A stretch of 64,000 bases of DNA, from the NCBI GenBank assembly GCA_015066085.1, contig SVPA01000002.1, positions 62,001 through 126,000 of the forward strand, in the 5' to 3' direction. The notes beneath the pieces are model-generated. The model was not told the DNA's origin, ran no database searches, and saw nothing but the letters and a program-made list of their open reading frames with translations. Numbering within the stretch: position 1 is the first letter of the stretch; every line of letters begins with the position of its first letter. Shown one piece after another: positions 49,089 to 57,234 of the stretch. The position numbers were made by a program, and so were the translations under genes. The stretch is from Oscillospiraceae bacterium (lineage in GTDB: Bacteria; Bacillota; Clostridia; Oscillospirales; Acutalibacteraceae).

Positions 49089-50411
49089 ATGGCGAAACCC
49101 GTTGTTGCCGTTGTTGGACGGCCTAATGTCGGAAAATCGACCCTCTTTAACAAACTTATAGGAAAAAGGATGTCAATAGTCGACGACACTCCCGGTGTTA
49201 CCCGTGATAGAATTTATGGGGATGCCGAATGGTGCGGTTATAAAATGATGCTTATTGATACGGGCGGAATTGAACACGGCACCGACGATGTCATTCTTGC
49301 GGGAATGCGAAATCAGGCAGAACTCGCAATCGAAATGGCTAATGTTATAATTTTTGTGGTCGATATAAAGTGCGGTGTTACCGCCTCTGATGCAGAGGTT
49401 GCGGCTATGCTTCAAAAAAGCGGAAAGCCCGTTGTCCTTTGCGTCAACAAGTGCGACAGTCTTGGAAATCTCCCCCTCGAGTTTTATGAGTTTTATAATT
49501 TAGGGCTTGGCGACCCCGTTGCCGTTTCTTCGGTTCACGGTCACGGAACGGGCGACCTTCTTGATGAGGTTGTAAAATATCTTCCAAGCGCTTTAGATGA
49601 TGAACTTGAAAGCGAAATTATCAATGTAGCGGTAATCGGAAAACCAAATGCCGGCAAATCTTCCCTTGTAAACGCCGTAACGGGCGAGGAAAGGGCAATT
49701 GTTTCGGATATTGCGGGAACAACCCGTGACGCTATTGATACTTTAGTGGAGAATGGTTTCGGCCGTTTTAATTTTACCGATACGGCGGGTCTTCGCCGAA
49801 AGAGTAAGGTCGACGATAAACTTGAAAAATATAGCGTTCTTCGTGCCAGAATGGCGATTGAGCGAAGCGACGTTTGTGTAATTATGATAGATGGAACCGA
49901 CGGCTTTACCGAACAGGATTCAAAGGTTGCGGGTCTTGCGCTGGAAGAGGGAAAGGCTTGTATTATTGCGGTCAATAAATGGGATATCGTCGAAAAAGAC
50001 GGAAGAACTATGGACGCTTACCGCAAAAGCCTTATGAAAGATTTTTCCTTTATGCCCTTTGCCCCGATAATCTTTATTTCGGCAAAAACAGGTCAGCGTC
50101 TTGACCGTCTTTTTGAACTTATTAAGTATGTTCACGAGCAGAATACAATGCGTATTTCTACCGGCCGTCTTAACGACATTCTCGCCGAAGCCACTGCCCG
50201 TGTTCAACCCCCGACAGACAAGGGAAGAAGACTTAAAATTTATTATATGACCCAGGCGTCTACAAAACCGCCAACCTTTGTTTGTTTCTGCAACCGTGCA
50301 GATTTGTTCCATTTTTCGTATCAGCGTTATCTTGAAAATCAGATACGCTCAACCTTCGGTTTAGAGGGTACCCCAATTCGTTTTGTTATTAGAGAAAGAG
50401 GAGATAAATAA
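49089..50411 (+). CDS. der: Ribosome-assembly GTPase Der (EngA)
   Basis: Double GTPase needed for 50S assembly. 440 residues. First G domain: GRPNVGKSTLFN, DTPGVTRDRIYG, DTGG, NKCD. Second: GKPNAGKSSLVN, DIAGTTRDAID, DTAG, NKWD. The C-terminal KH-like domain closes with RFVIRERGDK. Gap of 19 nt from DUF512 with AGAGAGGA as ribosome-binding site; plsY starts on the next base after the stop. Confidence 0.97.
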   Translation: MAKPVVAVVGRPNVGKSTLFNKLIGKRMSIVDDTPGVTRDRIYGDAEWCGYKMMLIDTGGIEHGTDDVILAGMRNQAELAIEMANVIIFVVDIKCGVTASDAEVAAMLQKSGKPVVLCVNKCDSLGNLPLEFYEFYNLGLGDPVAVSSVHGHGTGDLLDEVVKYLPSALDDELESEIINVAVIGKPNAGKSSLVNAVTGEERAIVSDIAGTTRDAIDTLVENGFGRFNFTDTAGLRRKSKVDDKLEKYSVLRARMAIERSDVCVIMIDGTDGFTEQDSKVAGLALEEGKACIIAVNKWDIVEKDGRTMDAYRKSLMKDFSFMPFAPIIFISAKTGQRLDRLFELIKYVHEQNTMRISTGRLNDILAEATARVQPPTDKGRRLKIYYMTQASTKPPTFVCFCNRADLFHFSYQRYLENQIRSTFGLEGTPIRFVIRERGDK

Positions 50412-51119
50412 ATGAGCCCAACCAGTATTTTAATTGCTATCGGAGTAATTATTTTTGCCTATCTTATCGGCTCTGTCAGTTTTTCGGTAATATTCTCTAA
50501 ACTCTTTACGGGAAAAGATGTAAGAAACTCAGGAAGCGGAAATGCGGGAGCAACCAACGTTCTTCGTACTGCGGGAAAACTTCCTGCAATTCTTACCTTC
50601 GTTTGCGATGCTCTTAAAGGCTTTGTTGCCTGTTTTGCGGGAAAAGCGGTCTTTTCTTATCTTTACGCCCTTCCCGAAACCTCCGAGGTTTTAAACCCAA
50701 TGTACGGGGCGTATATTTGCTGTATCGCCGTAATGCTCGGCCACATTTTTCCAATATTTTTTGGTTTTAAAGGCGGAAAAGCCGTCGCTTGCAGTGTTGG
50801 CACCTTTGCCGTTTGCTGTCCTTTGGCAATCGTTTTAGGGCTTTTAGTTTTTGTGCTTGGACTTATCTTTACTAAAATAGTTTCCTTAAGTTCAATCCTT
50901 GCAACCGTAACGGTAGTTTTGTCGGCAATTCTCTATTCGGTTTTCGGCCCCGAAACTGTGTCAAACGCCTTTTTCCCCGCTGTTGACTATAATATTGTAC
51001 CAACCGCTATACTTTCTGTTCTTGCGGGGGCAATAGTAATTTTAAAGCATAAAAGCAATATTGTTCGACTTTTAAACGGAACAGAAAAGAAAATTTCGTC
51101 TAAAAAGAAGGAGGCATAA
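50412..51119 (+). CDS. plsY: Glycerol-3-phosphate acyltransferase PlsY
   Basis: Membrane enzyme that transfers acyl groups from acyl phosphate to glycerol-3-phosphate, the first step of phospholipid synthesis. 235 residues, slightly longer than usual because of a loop near 80-95. Motifs: YLIGSVSFSVIFSKLFTGKDVRNSGSGNAGATNVLR, LGHIFPIFFGFKGGKAVAC. Shares its last base with gpsA (TAATG), coupling acyltransferase and substrate supply. Confidence 0.95.
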   Translation: MSPTSILIAIGVIIFAYLIGSVSFSVIFSKLFTGKDVRNSGSGNAGATNVLRTAGKLPAILTFVCDALKGFVACFAGKAVFSYLYALPETSEVLNPMYGAYICCIAVMLGHIFPIFFGFKGGKAVACSVGTFAVCCPLAIVLGLLVFVLGLIFTKIVSLSSILATVTVVLSAILYSVFGPETVSNAFFPAVDYNIVPTAILSVLAGAIVILKHKSNIVRLLNGTEKKISSKKKEA

Positions 51120-52099
51120 TGGCTAAAATAACCGTTCTCGGAGCAGGCGGGTGGGGTCTTGCCCTAGCGCTTACTCTTTTTGAAAATAAACATCAGGTTG
51201 CCGTTTGGTCGCCCTTTGCTCAAGAGGTCGAGAACCTAAACGCTACAAGAAAGAACGATAAACTCTTAAAGGGAATTACTATTCCGAAAGAAATAACCGT
51301 AACCGATGATATATCTATATCTTCAGGTAGCGATATAACCGTTATAGCAACCCCTTCTTTTGCCGTTCGTCAGACTGCTAAAAGGCTTAAAGAGGTTGAA
51401 AACCACGGAATAGTTGTAAATGTTGCCAAGGGTTTTGAGGCCGATACAATGCTTCGTTTATCTGAGGTAATTAAAGAGGAACTGCCCTCTTCTTTTGTTG
51501 CGGTGCTTTCGGGCCCCTCCCACGCCGAAGAGGTTGCAAGAAAAATTCCGACAATGCTAACCGTTTCGGGAAGCGACCTTAATTCTCTTAAAACTGTTCA
51601 GCAAATCTTCTCTAACAATTTCCTTAGAGTATATACCAATACCGATATTGTTGGCGTTGAACTTGGCGGAGCCCTTAAAAATATAATTGCCGTTGCGGCA
51701 GGTGTCTGTGACGGAATAGGCCTTGGCGACAATTCAAAAGCCGCCCTAATAACAAGGGGTCTTGCCGAAATGATAAGACTTGGTGAGTCTATGGGTGCAA
51801 ATGCGTCAACCTTTTCTGGTCTTTCGGGTATAGGCGACCTTATTGTTACCTGCACCTCGGTACATAGCCGAAATCACCGTTTCGGAGAACTTGTAGGAAA
51901 GGGAACAAGCGTTAGCGAGGCTTTAGATACCGTAGGTACGGTAGAGGGTTACTTTGCCTGTAAAATGGCGTATAGCCTTGCTAAAAAATATAATGTAGAC
52001 GCCCCTATAATTCAGGTCTGTTACGAACTTCTTTATAACGGCTACTCGGTAAAAGATGTCGTAGAACCTCTTATGACCCGTCCTTTTAAAAACGAATAA
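51119..52099 (+). CDS. gpsA: Glycerol-3-phosphate dehydrogenase [NAD(P)+]
   Basis: Makes sn-glycerol-3-phosphate from dihydroxyacetone phosphate. 326 residues. NAD-binding VLGAGGWGLALALTLFENKH, then VNVAKGFE, SGPSHAEEVARKIPT, the catalytic Lys in ELGGALKNIIAVAAGV, and SGIGDLIVTCTSVHSRNHRFG. Third gene of der-plsY-gpsA. Confidence 0.96.
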   Translation: MAKITVLGAGGWGLALALTLFENKHQVAVWSPFAQEVENLNATRKNDKLLKGITIPKEITVTDDISISSGSDITVIATPSFAVRQTAKRLKEVENHGIVVNVAKGFEADTMLRLSEVIKEELPSSFVAVLSGPSHAEEVARKIPTMLTVSGSDLNSLKTVQQIFSNNFLRVYTNTDIVGVELGGALKNIIAVAAGVCDGIGLGDNSKAALITRGLAEMIRLGESMGANASTFSGLSGIGDLIVTCTSVHSRNHRFGELVGKGTSVSEALDTVGTVEGYFACKMAYSLAKKYNVDAPIIQVCYELLYNGYSVKDVVEPLMTRPFKNE

Positions 52100-52105
52100 A
52101 AAGCA

Positions 52106-52136
52106 AAAACCCGAAGACTTTAAGTCTTCGGGTTTT
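52106..52136. terminator. Bidirectional terminator between gpsA and rpmB
   Basis: AAAACCCGAAGACTT (52106-52120) and AAGTCTTCGGGTTTT (52122-52136) form a near-continuous palindrome with T runs at both ends. Confidence 0.85.
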
Positions 52137-52163
52137 AAGTTATTGCTTATTTGTTGCGTAAAC

Positions 52164-52352
52164 TTAGTTAGCGCGAACAACCTTGCCTGAACGAAGGCAA
52201 CGGGTGCAGACATTGATTCTACGGGGTGAGCCGTTTACAATGGCCTTAACCTTTACAACATTGGGTTTCCAAGTTCTGTTGGTTCTTCTGTGAGAGTGAG
52301 AAACCTTAATGCCGAAAGCAATTTCCTTGCTGCAGATATCACATTTTGCCAT
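52164..52352 (-). CDS. rpmB: 50S ribosomal protein L28
   Basis: 62 residues from ATG 52352, with GGAGGTG about 8 nt upstream; the longer frame starts inside the leader. Typical L28: AKCDICSKEIAFGIKVSHSHRRTNRTWKPN, then RRINVCTRCLRSGKV. The Cys pairs CDIC and CTRC mark the zinc-binding form. Confidence 0.96.
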   Translation of the reverse strand: MAKCDICSKEIAFGIKVSHSHRRTNRTWKPNVVKVKAIVNGSPRRINVCTRCLRSGKVVRAN

Positions 52353-52399
52353 GGACACTGCACCTCCTCTTCTTAGAGTTCTAATCAATAGCAAGGGTT

Positions 52400-52428
52400 A
52401 TGATAACACAAATCATAAAAATTTGCAA
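52400..52428 (-). promoter_or_regulatory. Sigma-A promoter of rpmB
   Basis: Minus-strand TTGCAA (52428-52423), a 17-nt spacer and TATCAT (52405-52400). Confidence 0.6.
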
Positions 52429-52456
52429 GTCTTTTTTGAAAAAAATTATATATTTA

Positions 52457-52485
52457 TTGTAAAAGTCTTGAAATTGTGTTAAAAT
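52457..52485 (+). promoter_or_regulatory. Candidate sigma-A promoter of the dCMP deaminase gene
   Basis: TTGTAA (52457-52462), a 17-nt spacer and TAAAAT (52480-52485). Confidence 0.55.
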
Positions 52486-52538
52486 GTCGAAAAAGGGAAG
52501 TAAAAGGCTTTCCAACCAAATTATTATGAGGTGTATTT

Positions 52539-53018
52539 ATGAAACGCGAAGGATATCTTTCCTGGGACGAATATTTTATGGGTGTTGCCGAACTTTCGGC
52601 TATGCGAAGCAAAGACCCGTCTACACAGGTGGGTGCTTGTATTGTAAGTCAGGATAATAAGATTTTATCGGTCGGCTATAACGGAATGCCCAAATCTTGT
52701 TCGGACGATGAGTTCCCTTGGGACCGTGAGGGCGGCGCTCTTGACACAAAATACTTCTTTGTTTGTCATGCCGAACTTAACGCAATTCTTAATTTCCGTG
52801 GCGGTTCACTCGAAGGTAGCAAGGTTTATACAACCCTTTTCCCTTGTAACGAATGTGCTAAGGCAATTATTCAGGCGGGCGTTTCTGAAATTATCTATAA
52901 AAGCGATAAATACGCTAACACCGAGTCAACTATTGCCTCAAAAATGATGTTCAAAGCCGCAGGTATTAAACTGACCCCTTATACCTTTGGCGATAAGGGT
53001 ATAGAGTTTAAACTTTAA
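52539..53018 (+). CDS. Deoxycytidylate (dCMP) deaminase
   Basis: Converts dCMP to dUMP for thymidylate synthesis, with zinc. 159 residues. WDEYFMGVAELSAMRSKDPSTQVGACIV is the dCMP-deaminase start. Zinc ligands and catalytic Glu are in CHAELNAI and FPCNECAKAI. SVGYNGMP is the substrate loop. Comparable to ComEB-type proteins but without a competence gene nearby. Its last 11 nt overlap the converging RluA-type gene. Confidence 0.92.
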   Translation: MKREGYLSWDEYFMGVAELSAMRSKDPSTQVGACIVSQDNKILSVGYNGMPKSCSDDEFPWDREGGALDTKYFFVCHAELNAILNFRGGSLEGSKVYTTLFPCNECAKAIIQAGVSEIIYKSDKYANTESTIASKMMFKAAGIKLTPYTFGDKGIEFKL

Positions 53019-53970
53019 AATCAAAAAGTTCTTCGGCGAACCAAACCTTGTTTACCGTAAAGGTTTTGCCGTTTAGATAGTCTAAAATTCCGCCGTCGGT
53101 TTTAAAGTTAAAGGTTAGTTTGTAGGAATAAAGGGCTTGTCTTGTAAAGCCAAGTTTCTTATCGTTTGCAAGTTTGCCGTATTTTCCGTCGCCAAGAAGC
53201 GGGTGACCGACTGACGCCATATGTGCTCTTATCTGATGGGTTCTTCCTGTTAGCAGGTCAACCTCAATCAGAGATAAATTGTTCTTGCTTTTAAGAACAC
53301 GGTACCTTGTTTTTATTGTAAGGTTACCGTCCTGCTTTTCCGATTTAAGATAAACCTTGTTTTTGCTTTCGTTTTTCTCTAAAAAGCCTTCAAGGGTTGC
53401 CTCTCTTTTTTCGGGAGTGCCGTGAATAACGGCTAAATATTGCTTGTCAATTTCTCGTTCTTTTATCTTTTCGCAAAGTATTTTAAGCGCCTGTGCATTT
53501 TTGGCGGCAATTACAATTCCGCCTGTTCCTCGGTCAATGCGGTTTGCAAGCGACGGCTTAAAACTGTTTTCCTCTTCGGGACGAAATTCGCCTTTGTCAT
53601 AAAGATAGTGCTGAATACGGCCGATAAGCGTGTCGGAGTATTCTTTATCATCGGGGTGTACAAGCACCCCTTGTTTTTTGTCTACAAGAATAATGTTTTC
53701 GTCTTCATAAACAATATCAAGTTTAACGGGTGCCGATAAAAAGTCATATTTAGGGTCGCCTTTTTCAAAAAACTCGTCCTTAATCCAGGCCTCTACCGTG
53801 TCGCCAAGTTCAAGTTTAGTTGAAATTTCGGCGCGTTTGCCGTTAACCTTAATGTGTTTTGTGCGAATAAATTTATACATAAGTGAGTTAGGAAGGCCGG
53901 GCATAGCCTTTTGAATAAACTTATCAAGACGCTTTCCCGCGTCATTTTTTCCAACCGTAAAACTTTTCAT
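53008..53970 (-). CDS. RluA-family pseudouridine synthase (RluD-like)
   Basis: 320 residues from ATG 53970 (GGAG upstream). An N-terminal S4 RNA-binding domain (GKRLDKFIQKAMPGLPNSLMYKFIRTKHIKVNG) is followed by the catalytic domain: DKKQGVLVHPDD, LANRIDRGTGGIVIAAK with the catalytic Asp in RIDRGTGG (the family's HRLDxxTSG loop, here in variant form), LLTGRTHQIRAHMASVGHPLLGD. The target uridine in rRNA or tRNA cannot be told; RluD/RluC are the nearest named groups. Divergent from radC. Confidence 0.88.
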   Translation of the reverse strand: MKSFTVGKNDAGKRLDKFIQKAMPGLPNSLMYKFIRTKHIKVNGKRAEISTKLELGDTVEAWIKDEFFEKGDPKYDFLSAPVKLDIVYEDENIILVDKKQGVLVHPDDKEYSDTLIGRIQHYLYDKGEFRPEEENSFKPSLANRIDRGTGGIVIAAKNAQALKILCEKIKEREIDKQYLAVIHGTPEKREATLEGFLEKNESKNKVYLKSEKQDGNLTIKTRYRVLKSKNNLSLIEVDLLTGRTHQIRAHMASVGHPLLGDGKYGKLANDKKLGFTRQALYSYKLTFNFKTDGGILDYLNGKTFTVNKVWFAEELFDFKV

Positions 53971-54041
53971 ATATAAACTCCATTTATAAGATACATATAC
54001 TATAACATATTTTTCTGCTTTTTGGAAGAGGAGGAACAAAC

Positions 54042-54743
54042 TTGTCCGAAAATATTCATGCAGGTCACAGAAACCGCCTTAAAGAAGAAATTCTTTCGGC
54101 CGACATAACCGACCTTAAACCGCCCGAAAAACTTCTTGAAATGTTGCTTTTTTACGGAATACCCCAAAAGGATACAGCGGGAATTGCAAGGGAACTTATA
54201 AAAACTTTCGGGGATTTCAGCGGAGTGCTTGACGCCGATATTGAGGACCTTGTAAAAATAAAGGGTATGACAAGAAATGCCGCAAGTCTTATAAAACTTA
54301 TGCGTCCGGTTGGCAGAACCTATATTCTTAGCAAGTTCGGCGAAAAACAAACCCTTAAAAATCACGAAGAAATTGGAAATTATATACTTACAAGGTACTA
54401 TTCTTTAAACCGTGAATGTTTTTCGCTTCTCTGCCTTAACCGACTAGGTAAGGTTATCTCTTTTGAAATAATAATGAGCGGTAATGTCGACTCGGTCGGT
54501 GTGAGTATTCGCACAATACTTGAAAAGGTAATGAAGAGCGAGGCAACGGCGGTTGTTATCGCCCATAATCATCCCGGCGGAGTCGCCCTGCCCTCCTATC
54601 AGGATATTGAGATTACCAAATCTATAAAACAATCTCTCGATATAATTTCCGTGAATCTTGTCGACCATATTATAGTTGGCGATGCCGACTATGTGTCAAT
54701 GGCAAGTTCGCGAGAGTTTTCCTATCTTTTTAAAACCGAATAA
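54042..54743 (+). CDS. radC: RadC family JAB/MPN-domain protein
   Basis: 233 residues starting at TTG 54042, supported by AGGAGGA 7 nt upstream. An N-terminal helix-hairpin-helix region (ELIKTFGDFSGVLDADIEDLVKIKGMTRNAASLI) is followed by the JAB domain with the metal site HNHPGGVALPSYQD (the family's HxHPSG variant with Gly for Ser). Despite its name, RadC is not a proven repair protein; the domain suggests a metal-dependent hydrolase. A hairpin follows the stop. Confidence 0.9.
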   Translation: MSENIHAGHRNRLKEEILSADITDLKPPEKLLEMLLFYGIPQKDTAGIARELIKTFGDFSGVLDADIEDLVKIKGMTRNAASLIKLMRPVGRTYILSKFGEKQTLKNHEEIGNYILTRYYSLNRECFSLLCLNRLGKVISFEIIMSGNVDSVGVSIRTILEKVMKSEATAVVIAHNHPGGVALPSYQDIEITKSIKQSLDIISVNLVDHIIVGDADYVSMASSREFSYLFKTE

Positions 54744-54752
54744 ATAAAGTAA

Positions 54753-54797
54753 AAACGGCCATACTTATCATAGAACTCTATGAAAGGATGGCCGTTT
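54753..54797 (+). promoter_or_regulatory. Hairpin between radC and the helical-bundle gene
   Basis: AAACGGCCAT (54753-54762) pairs with ATGGCCGTTT (54788-54797), and inside it CATAGA/CTATG can pair too. It ends exactly at the next ATG and encloses the AAAGGAT ribosome-binding site. Acts either as radC terminator or as a translation switch. Confidence 0.55.
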
Positions 54798-55232
54798 ATG
54801 ATAGAACAGGATACAATTAAACTGCTCAGAGAATGTGATGCAGGGGTAAAAATGGGGACCGAGTCGATAGAAGATGTTATTGATAAGGTAAAGTCGTCTT
54901 CCCTTAGAAAATACCTTTCCGATTGCAAGGTGGAGCACGAAAAACTCAACACCGAAATTCAAAACTTGCTGGATAAATATAAGGATGAGGGTAAAGACCC
55001 AAATCCTATCGCAAAGGGAATGTCCTGGATGAAGACAAATATGAAACTTGCTATGGATAGTACCGACGAAACCATTGCCGACCTTATGACCGACGGTTGC
55101 AATATGGGGGTAAAATCTTTAAACCGTTACCTTAATGAGTATGAAGCCGCCGACGAGGTTTCAAAAGACATCTGCAAACGCCTTATAAATTTAGAAGAGC
55201 GACTCGCCGAAGACATCAGAAAATACCTGTAA
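54798..55232 (+). CDS. Ferritin-like helical-bundle protein of unknown function
   Basis: 144 residues from ATG 54798. Almost wholly helical, with the spacing of a four-helix bundle: LLRECDAGVKMGTESIEDVIDKV, SLRKYLSDCKVEHEKLNTEIQNLL, SWMKTNMKLAMDSTDETIADLMTDGCNMGVKSLNRYL, DEVSKDICKRLINLEERLAEDIRKYL. It resembles the ferritin-like DUF2383/PA2169 type, but the E-x6-Y/E-x2-H metal pattern is incomplete. I cannot assign a function. It ends at a strong terminator. Confidence 0.65.
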   Translation: MIEQDTIKLLRECDAGVKMGTESIEDVIDKVKSSSLRKYLSDCKVEHEKLNTEIQNLLDKYKDEGKDPNPIAKGMSWMKTNMKLAMDSTDETIADLMTDGCNMGVKSLNRYLNEYEAADEVSKDICKRLINLEERLAEDIRKYL

Positions 55233-55257
55233 AAAAACGCCCGTCAGGGCGTTTTTT
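55232..55257. terminator. Bidirectional terminator between helical-bundle gene and sleC-like gene
   Basis: AAAAAACGCCC (55232-55242) pairs with GGGCGTTTTTT (55247-55257), loop GTCA. Confidence 0.9.
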
Positions 55258-56611
55258 ATGTTTCGGTTGCAACTAAAAAGTCATACTGTTTTGCAATCTC
55301 GTTCCAGGTAACTGCCGAAACCGCACCGCTTGGTTCAATCCCGAACAGACGCTGAAAGGTCTGCACGGCGTTTTCGGTCTGTTCCCCGAAATATCCCGTA
55401 ACCGGAATTTTCGGAATATCGTTTATATAGTCTGCAATAAAACTTAAATAGGTCTGAAGGTCGGTGACCGCCTGACCTCTCATTCCCTCGCTTAAAACAT
55501 ACCCGGGGTATAGTTTTGCGCTTACTCCGTAAAAATCCGACGGAATAGCACTTACCGTGTTTATATAAACTTCGCTTAATTTGTTCCAGGTTTCTCTGCC
55601 GACAATACCGTCGGGAATAAGCCCGTAAAACTCCTGAAAGGCTCTGACCGCGTCTGCCGTTGTGCTGTCGTAAACTCCCGTAATCGGTACAATGTTAAAA
55701 GCCCCGTTAAAATAAGCGATAACGCTTAAATAATACTGAATAAGCCGAACGGGAGTACCGGTTGAGCCAATCTGTAAAAGGTTTTCGTAAGGAACCTGTG
55801 CTTCCTGCAAAGTGACCCCCTCGCTTATAAGTTCGGATAGGTTTTTAACCCCGACATAATAGCGTTTGATTCGGTACCAGGTGGCTTTGTCAACCTCACC
55901 CGTCTGATTAAGATTGAAAATTTGCTGAAAACTTCTGACCGCCGCCTCGGTCTGTGTGCCGAAAACTCCGTTTGGGTCGTCAATGTTTGGAATAGCGGGG
56001 TAATTTCTCCTTATTCTGTTAAGTTCGTCCTGAATGGTTTCAACGTCGTTTCCCGAATCGCCTATTCTCAGAGGAGTCCCCGGGTATGACTCGGGAATAT
56101 CTTCAACGGGAGCGTCGTTTATTATATCTATATCCTCGCCGTAATATCTTTGTAAAATCTGATAGGGGGTAAGCCCCGAATTCGCAAGGTCAACCGTACC
56201 CCATTGGGACAGTCCCGCACAGGTAGATGTCGTCCCGTTACAGAACTGCGTAAAAAGGGGATTAACCGTTCCTTGCCGTACTACATAGTCGTTAAAAAGT
56301 TCGTCAACTATATTGCTTATGTTCTCAAAAATATCTCGGTCTTTAACAAAAGCCTGGTCAAATGCGGTTGAATTTGTAATATCAAAATCGTACCCGCGGG
56401 AGGGGTACCACTCGTTATAAATTCGGTTCAGTGCATAGGTAGTAATAGCGTAAATATTCGCCCGAAGAGCATTTTCAGGCCAGTTAGGATATATCTCGCT
56501 CGATGCAACATTCTTAACATAATCGGCAAAAGGAACGGTTACATTTTCTGCCGGGGAATCGGGCGGACCCAAATGCACCGTAATGTTTTCGGGTATGGTC
56601 TGAATCGGCAT
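55256..56611 (-). CDS. SleC-like spore cortex-lytic enzyme, catalytic part with three peptidoglycan-binding domains
   Basis: 451 residues without signal peptide. The first 160 match the SpoIID-like catalytic region of clostridial SleC: IPENITVHLGPP, VPFADYVKNVASSEIYPNW (catalytic Glu probably E39, parallel to AAEMPA of SpoIID), SRGYDFDITNST, CNGTTSTCAGLSQWG. Three PG_binding_1 domains follow at about 180-255 (LRIGDSGNDVETIQ), 283-355 (LQIGSTGTPVRLIQ) and 373-447 (LSEGMRGQAVTDLQ), where SleC as I recall it has one. The SleC pro-region is missing and is encoded by the preceding gene, 11 nt upstream. Likely degrades cortex during germination. Confidence 0.82.
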   Translation of the reverse strand: MPIQTIPENITVHLGPPDSPAENVTVPFADYVKNVASSEIYPNWPENALRANIYAITTYALNRIYNEWYPSRGYDFDITNSTAFDQAFVKDRDIFENISNIVDELFNDYVVRQGTVNPLFTQFCNGTTSTCAGLSQWGTVDLANSGLTPYQILQRYYGEDIDIINDAPVEDIPESYPGTPLRIGDSGNDVETIQDELNRIRRNYPAIPNIDDPNGVFGTQTEAAVRSFQQIFNLNQTGEVDKATWYRIKRYYVGVKNLSELISEGVTLQEAQVPYENLLQIGSTGTPVRLIQYYLSVIAYFNGAFNIVPITGVYDSTTADAVRAFQEFYGLIPDGIVGRETWNKLSEVYINTVSAIPSDFYGVSAKLYPGYVLSEGMRGQAVTDLQTYLSFIADYINDIPKIPVTGYFGEQTENAVQTFQRLFGIEPSGAVSAVTWNEIAKQYDFLVATET

Positions 56612-56622
56612 ATAAAAACCTC

Positions 56623-57138
56623 CTATAAAGTATAGTTTTCAAACTCGTCTATAATTATAGGACGGTTTTGTTCAATCTGACTGGTCATCGGTTCAAGATT
56701 TATATTTTGAACAGAGGTAATCTTGTCAAATACCGCAACATTATAGTTTAAGTTGGTTTTAAACCCGTCCTCGACAGTGCGGATATTATAGTAGGAATAA
56801 GGTCGCTCGGTAGGGTCGGGGGTCTCGGTTAAAACAGAGGACGGCGCCTCAAGGCGAATAGGCGGAGTTTTACCGCTTCTATCGGTTACCTCTTCGGCAA
56901 TAACGGTCATATTCTCTTCGCTTCCCGTAAACACTGTAACCCTTGCCCCGTTTATCGGGTAAAGCCCTCTGACCGATGTAACATTTACGACAAGATATCC
57001 CATTCCCGTCATATCTTCGCTGTTTTCAGGAGCCTGTGTAACGGTGGTAACTTCGGGAGTGTTTTGTGTCGGCAAAGAGGCCGATGCCCTCATCGTTCTC
57101 ATTTCCTGTATGTATTTGTCAAATAAAGATTTGTCCAT
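56623..57138 (-). CDS. Stand-alone SleC pro-domain-like protein
   Basis: 171 residues. After a short polar N-terminus (1-45) comes a beta-sandwich-like domain: MGYLVVNVTSVRGLYPINGARVTVF, TDRSGKTPPIRLEAP, PYSYYNIRTVEDGFKTNLNYNVAVFDKITSVQNINLEPM. This matches the N-terminal part of SleC that precedes the catalytic region and is removed by Csp proteases at germination (from memory of SleC, not a search). Alternative label: carboxypeptidase regulatory-like domain. No signal peptide. First gene of a two-gene operon with the catalytic protein; divergent from the ger operon. Confidence 0.72.
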   Translation of the reverse strand: MDKSLFDKYIQEMRTMRASASLPTQNTPEVTTVTQAPENSEDMTGMGYLVVNVTSVRGLYPINGARVTVFTGSEENMTVIAEEVTDRSGKTPPIRLEAPSSVLTETPDPTERPYSYYNIRTVEDGFKTNLNYNVAVFDKITSVQNINLEPMTSQIEQNRPIIIDEFENYTL

Positions 57139-57169
57139 AATTTTTCTCCTTTAGATTATTCTCATTACA

Positions 57170-57197
57170 TATAATATGCGCAAAACCTCCGAATAGT
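57170..57197 (-). promoter_or_regulatory. Candidate sigma-K-type promoter of the sleC-like pair
   Basis: On the minus strand, AC (57197-57196), a 17-nt spacer and CATATTATA (57178-57170) fit the late mother-cell pattern AC-N16/17-CATANNNTA. The consensus is loose, so this is tentative. Confidence 0.3.
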
Positions 57198-57234
57198 TCT
57201 AACTTAAGAGCAAATAATAACTATGGTGAAGAAT

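Noticed and set aside
51598-51855. 85-aa minus-strand ORF in gpsA and similar frames elsewhere
   Set aside because: Shadow frames inside conserved genes without ribosome-binding sites.
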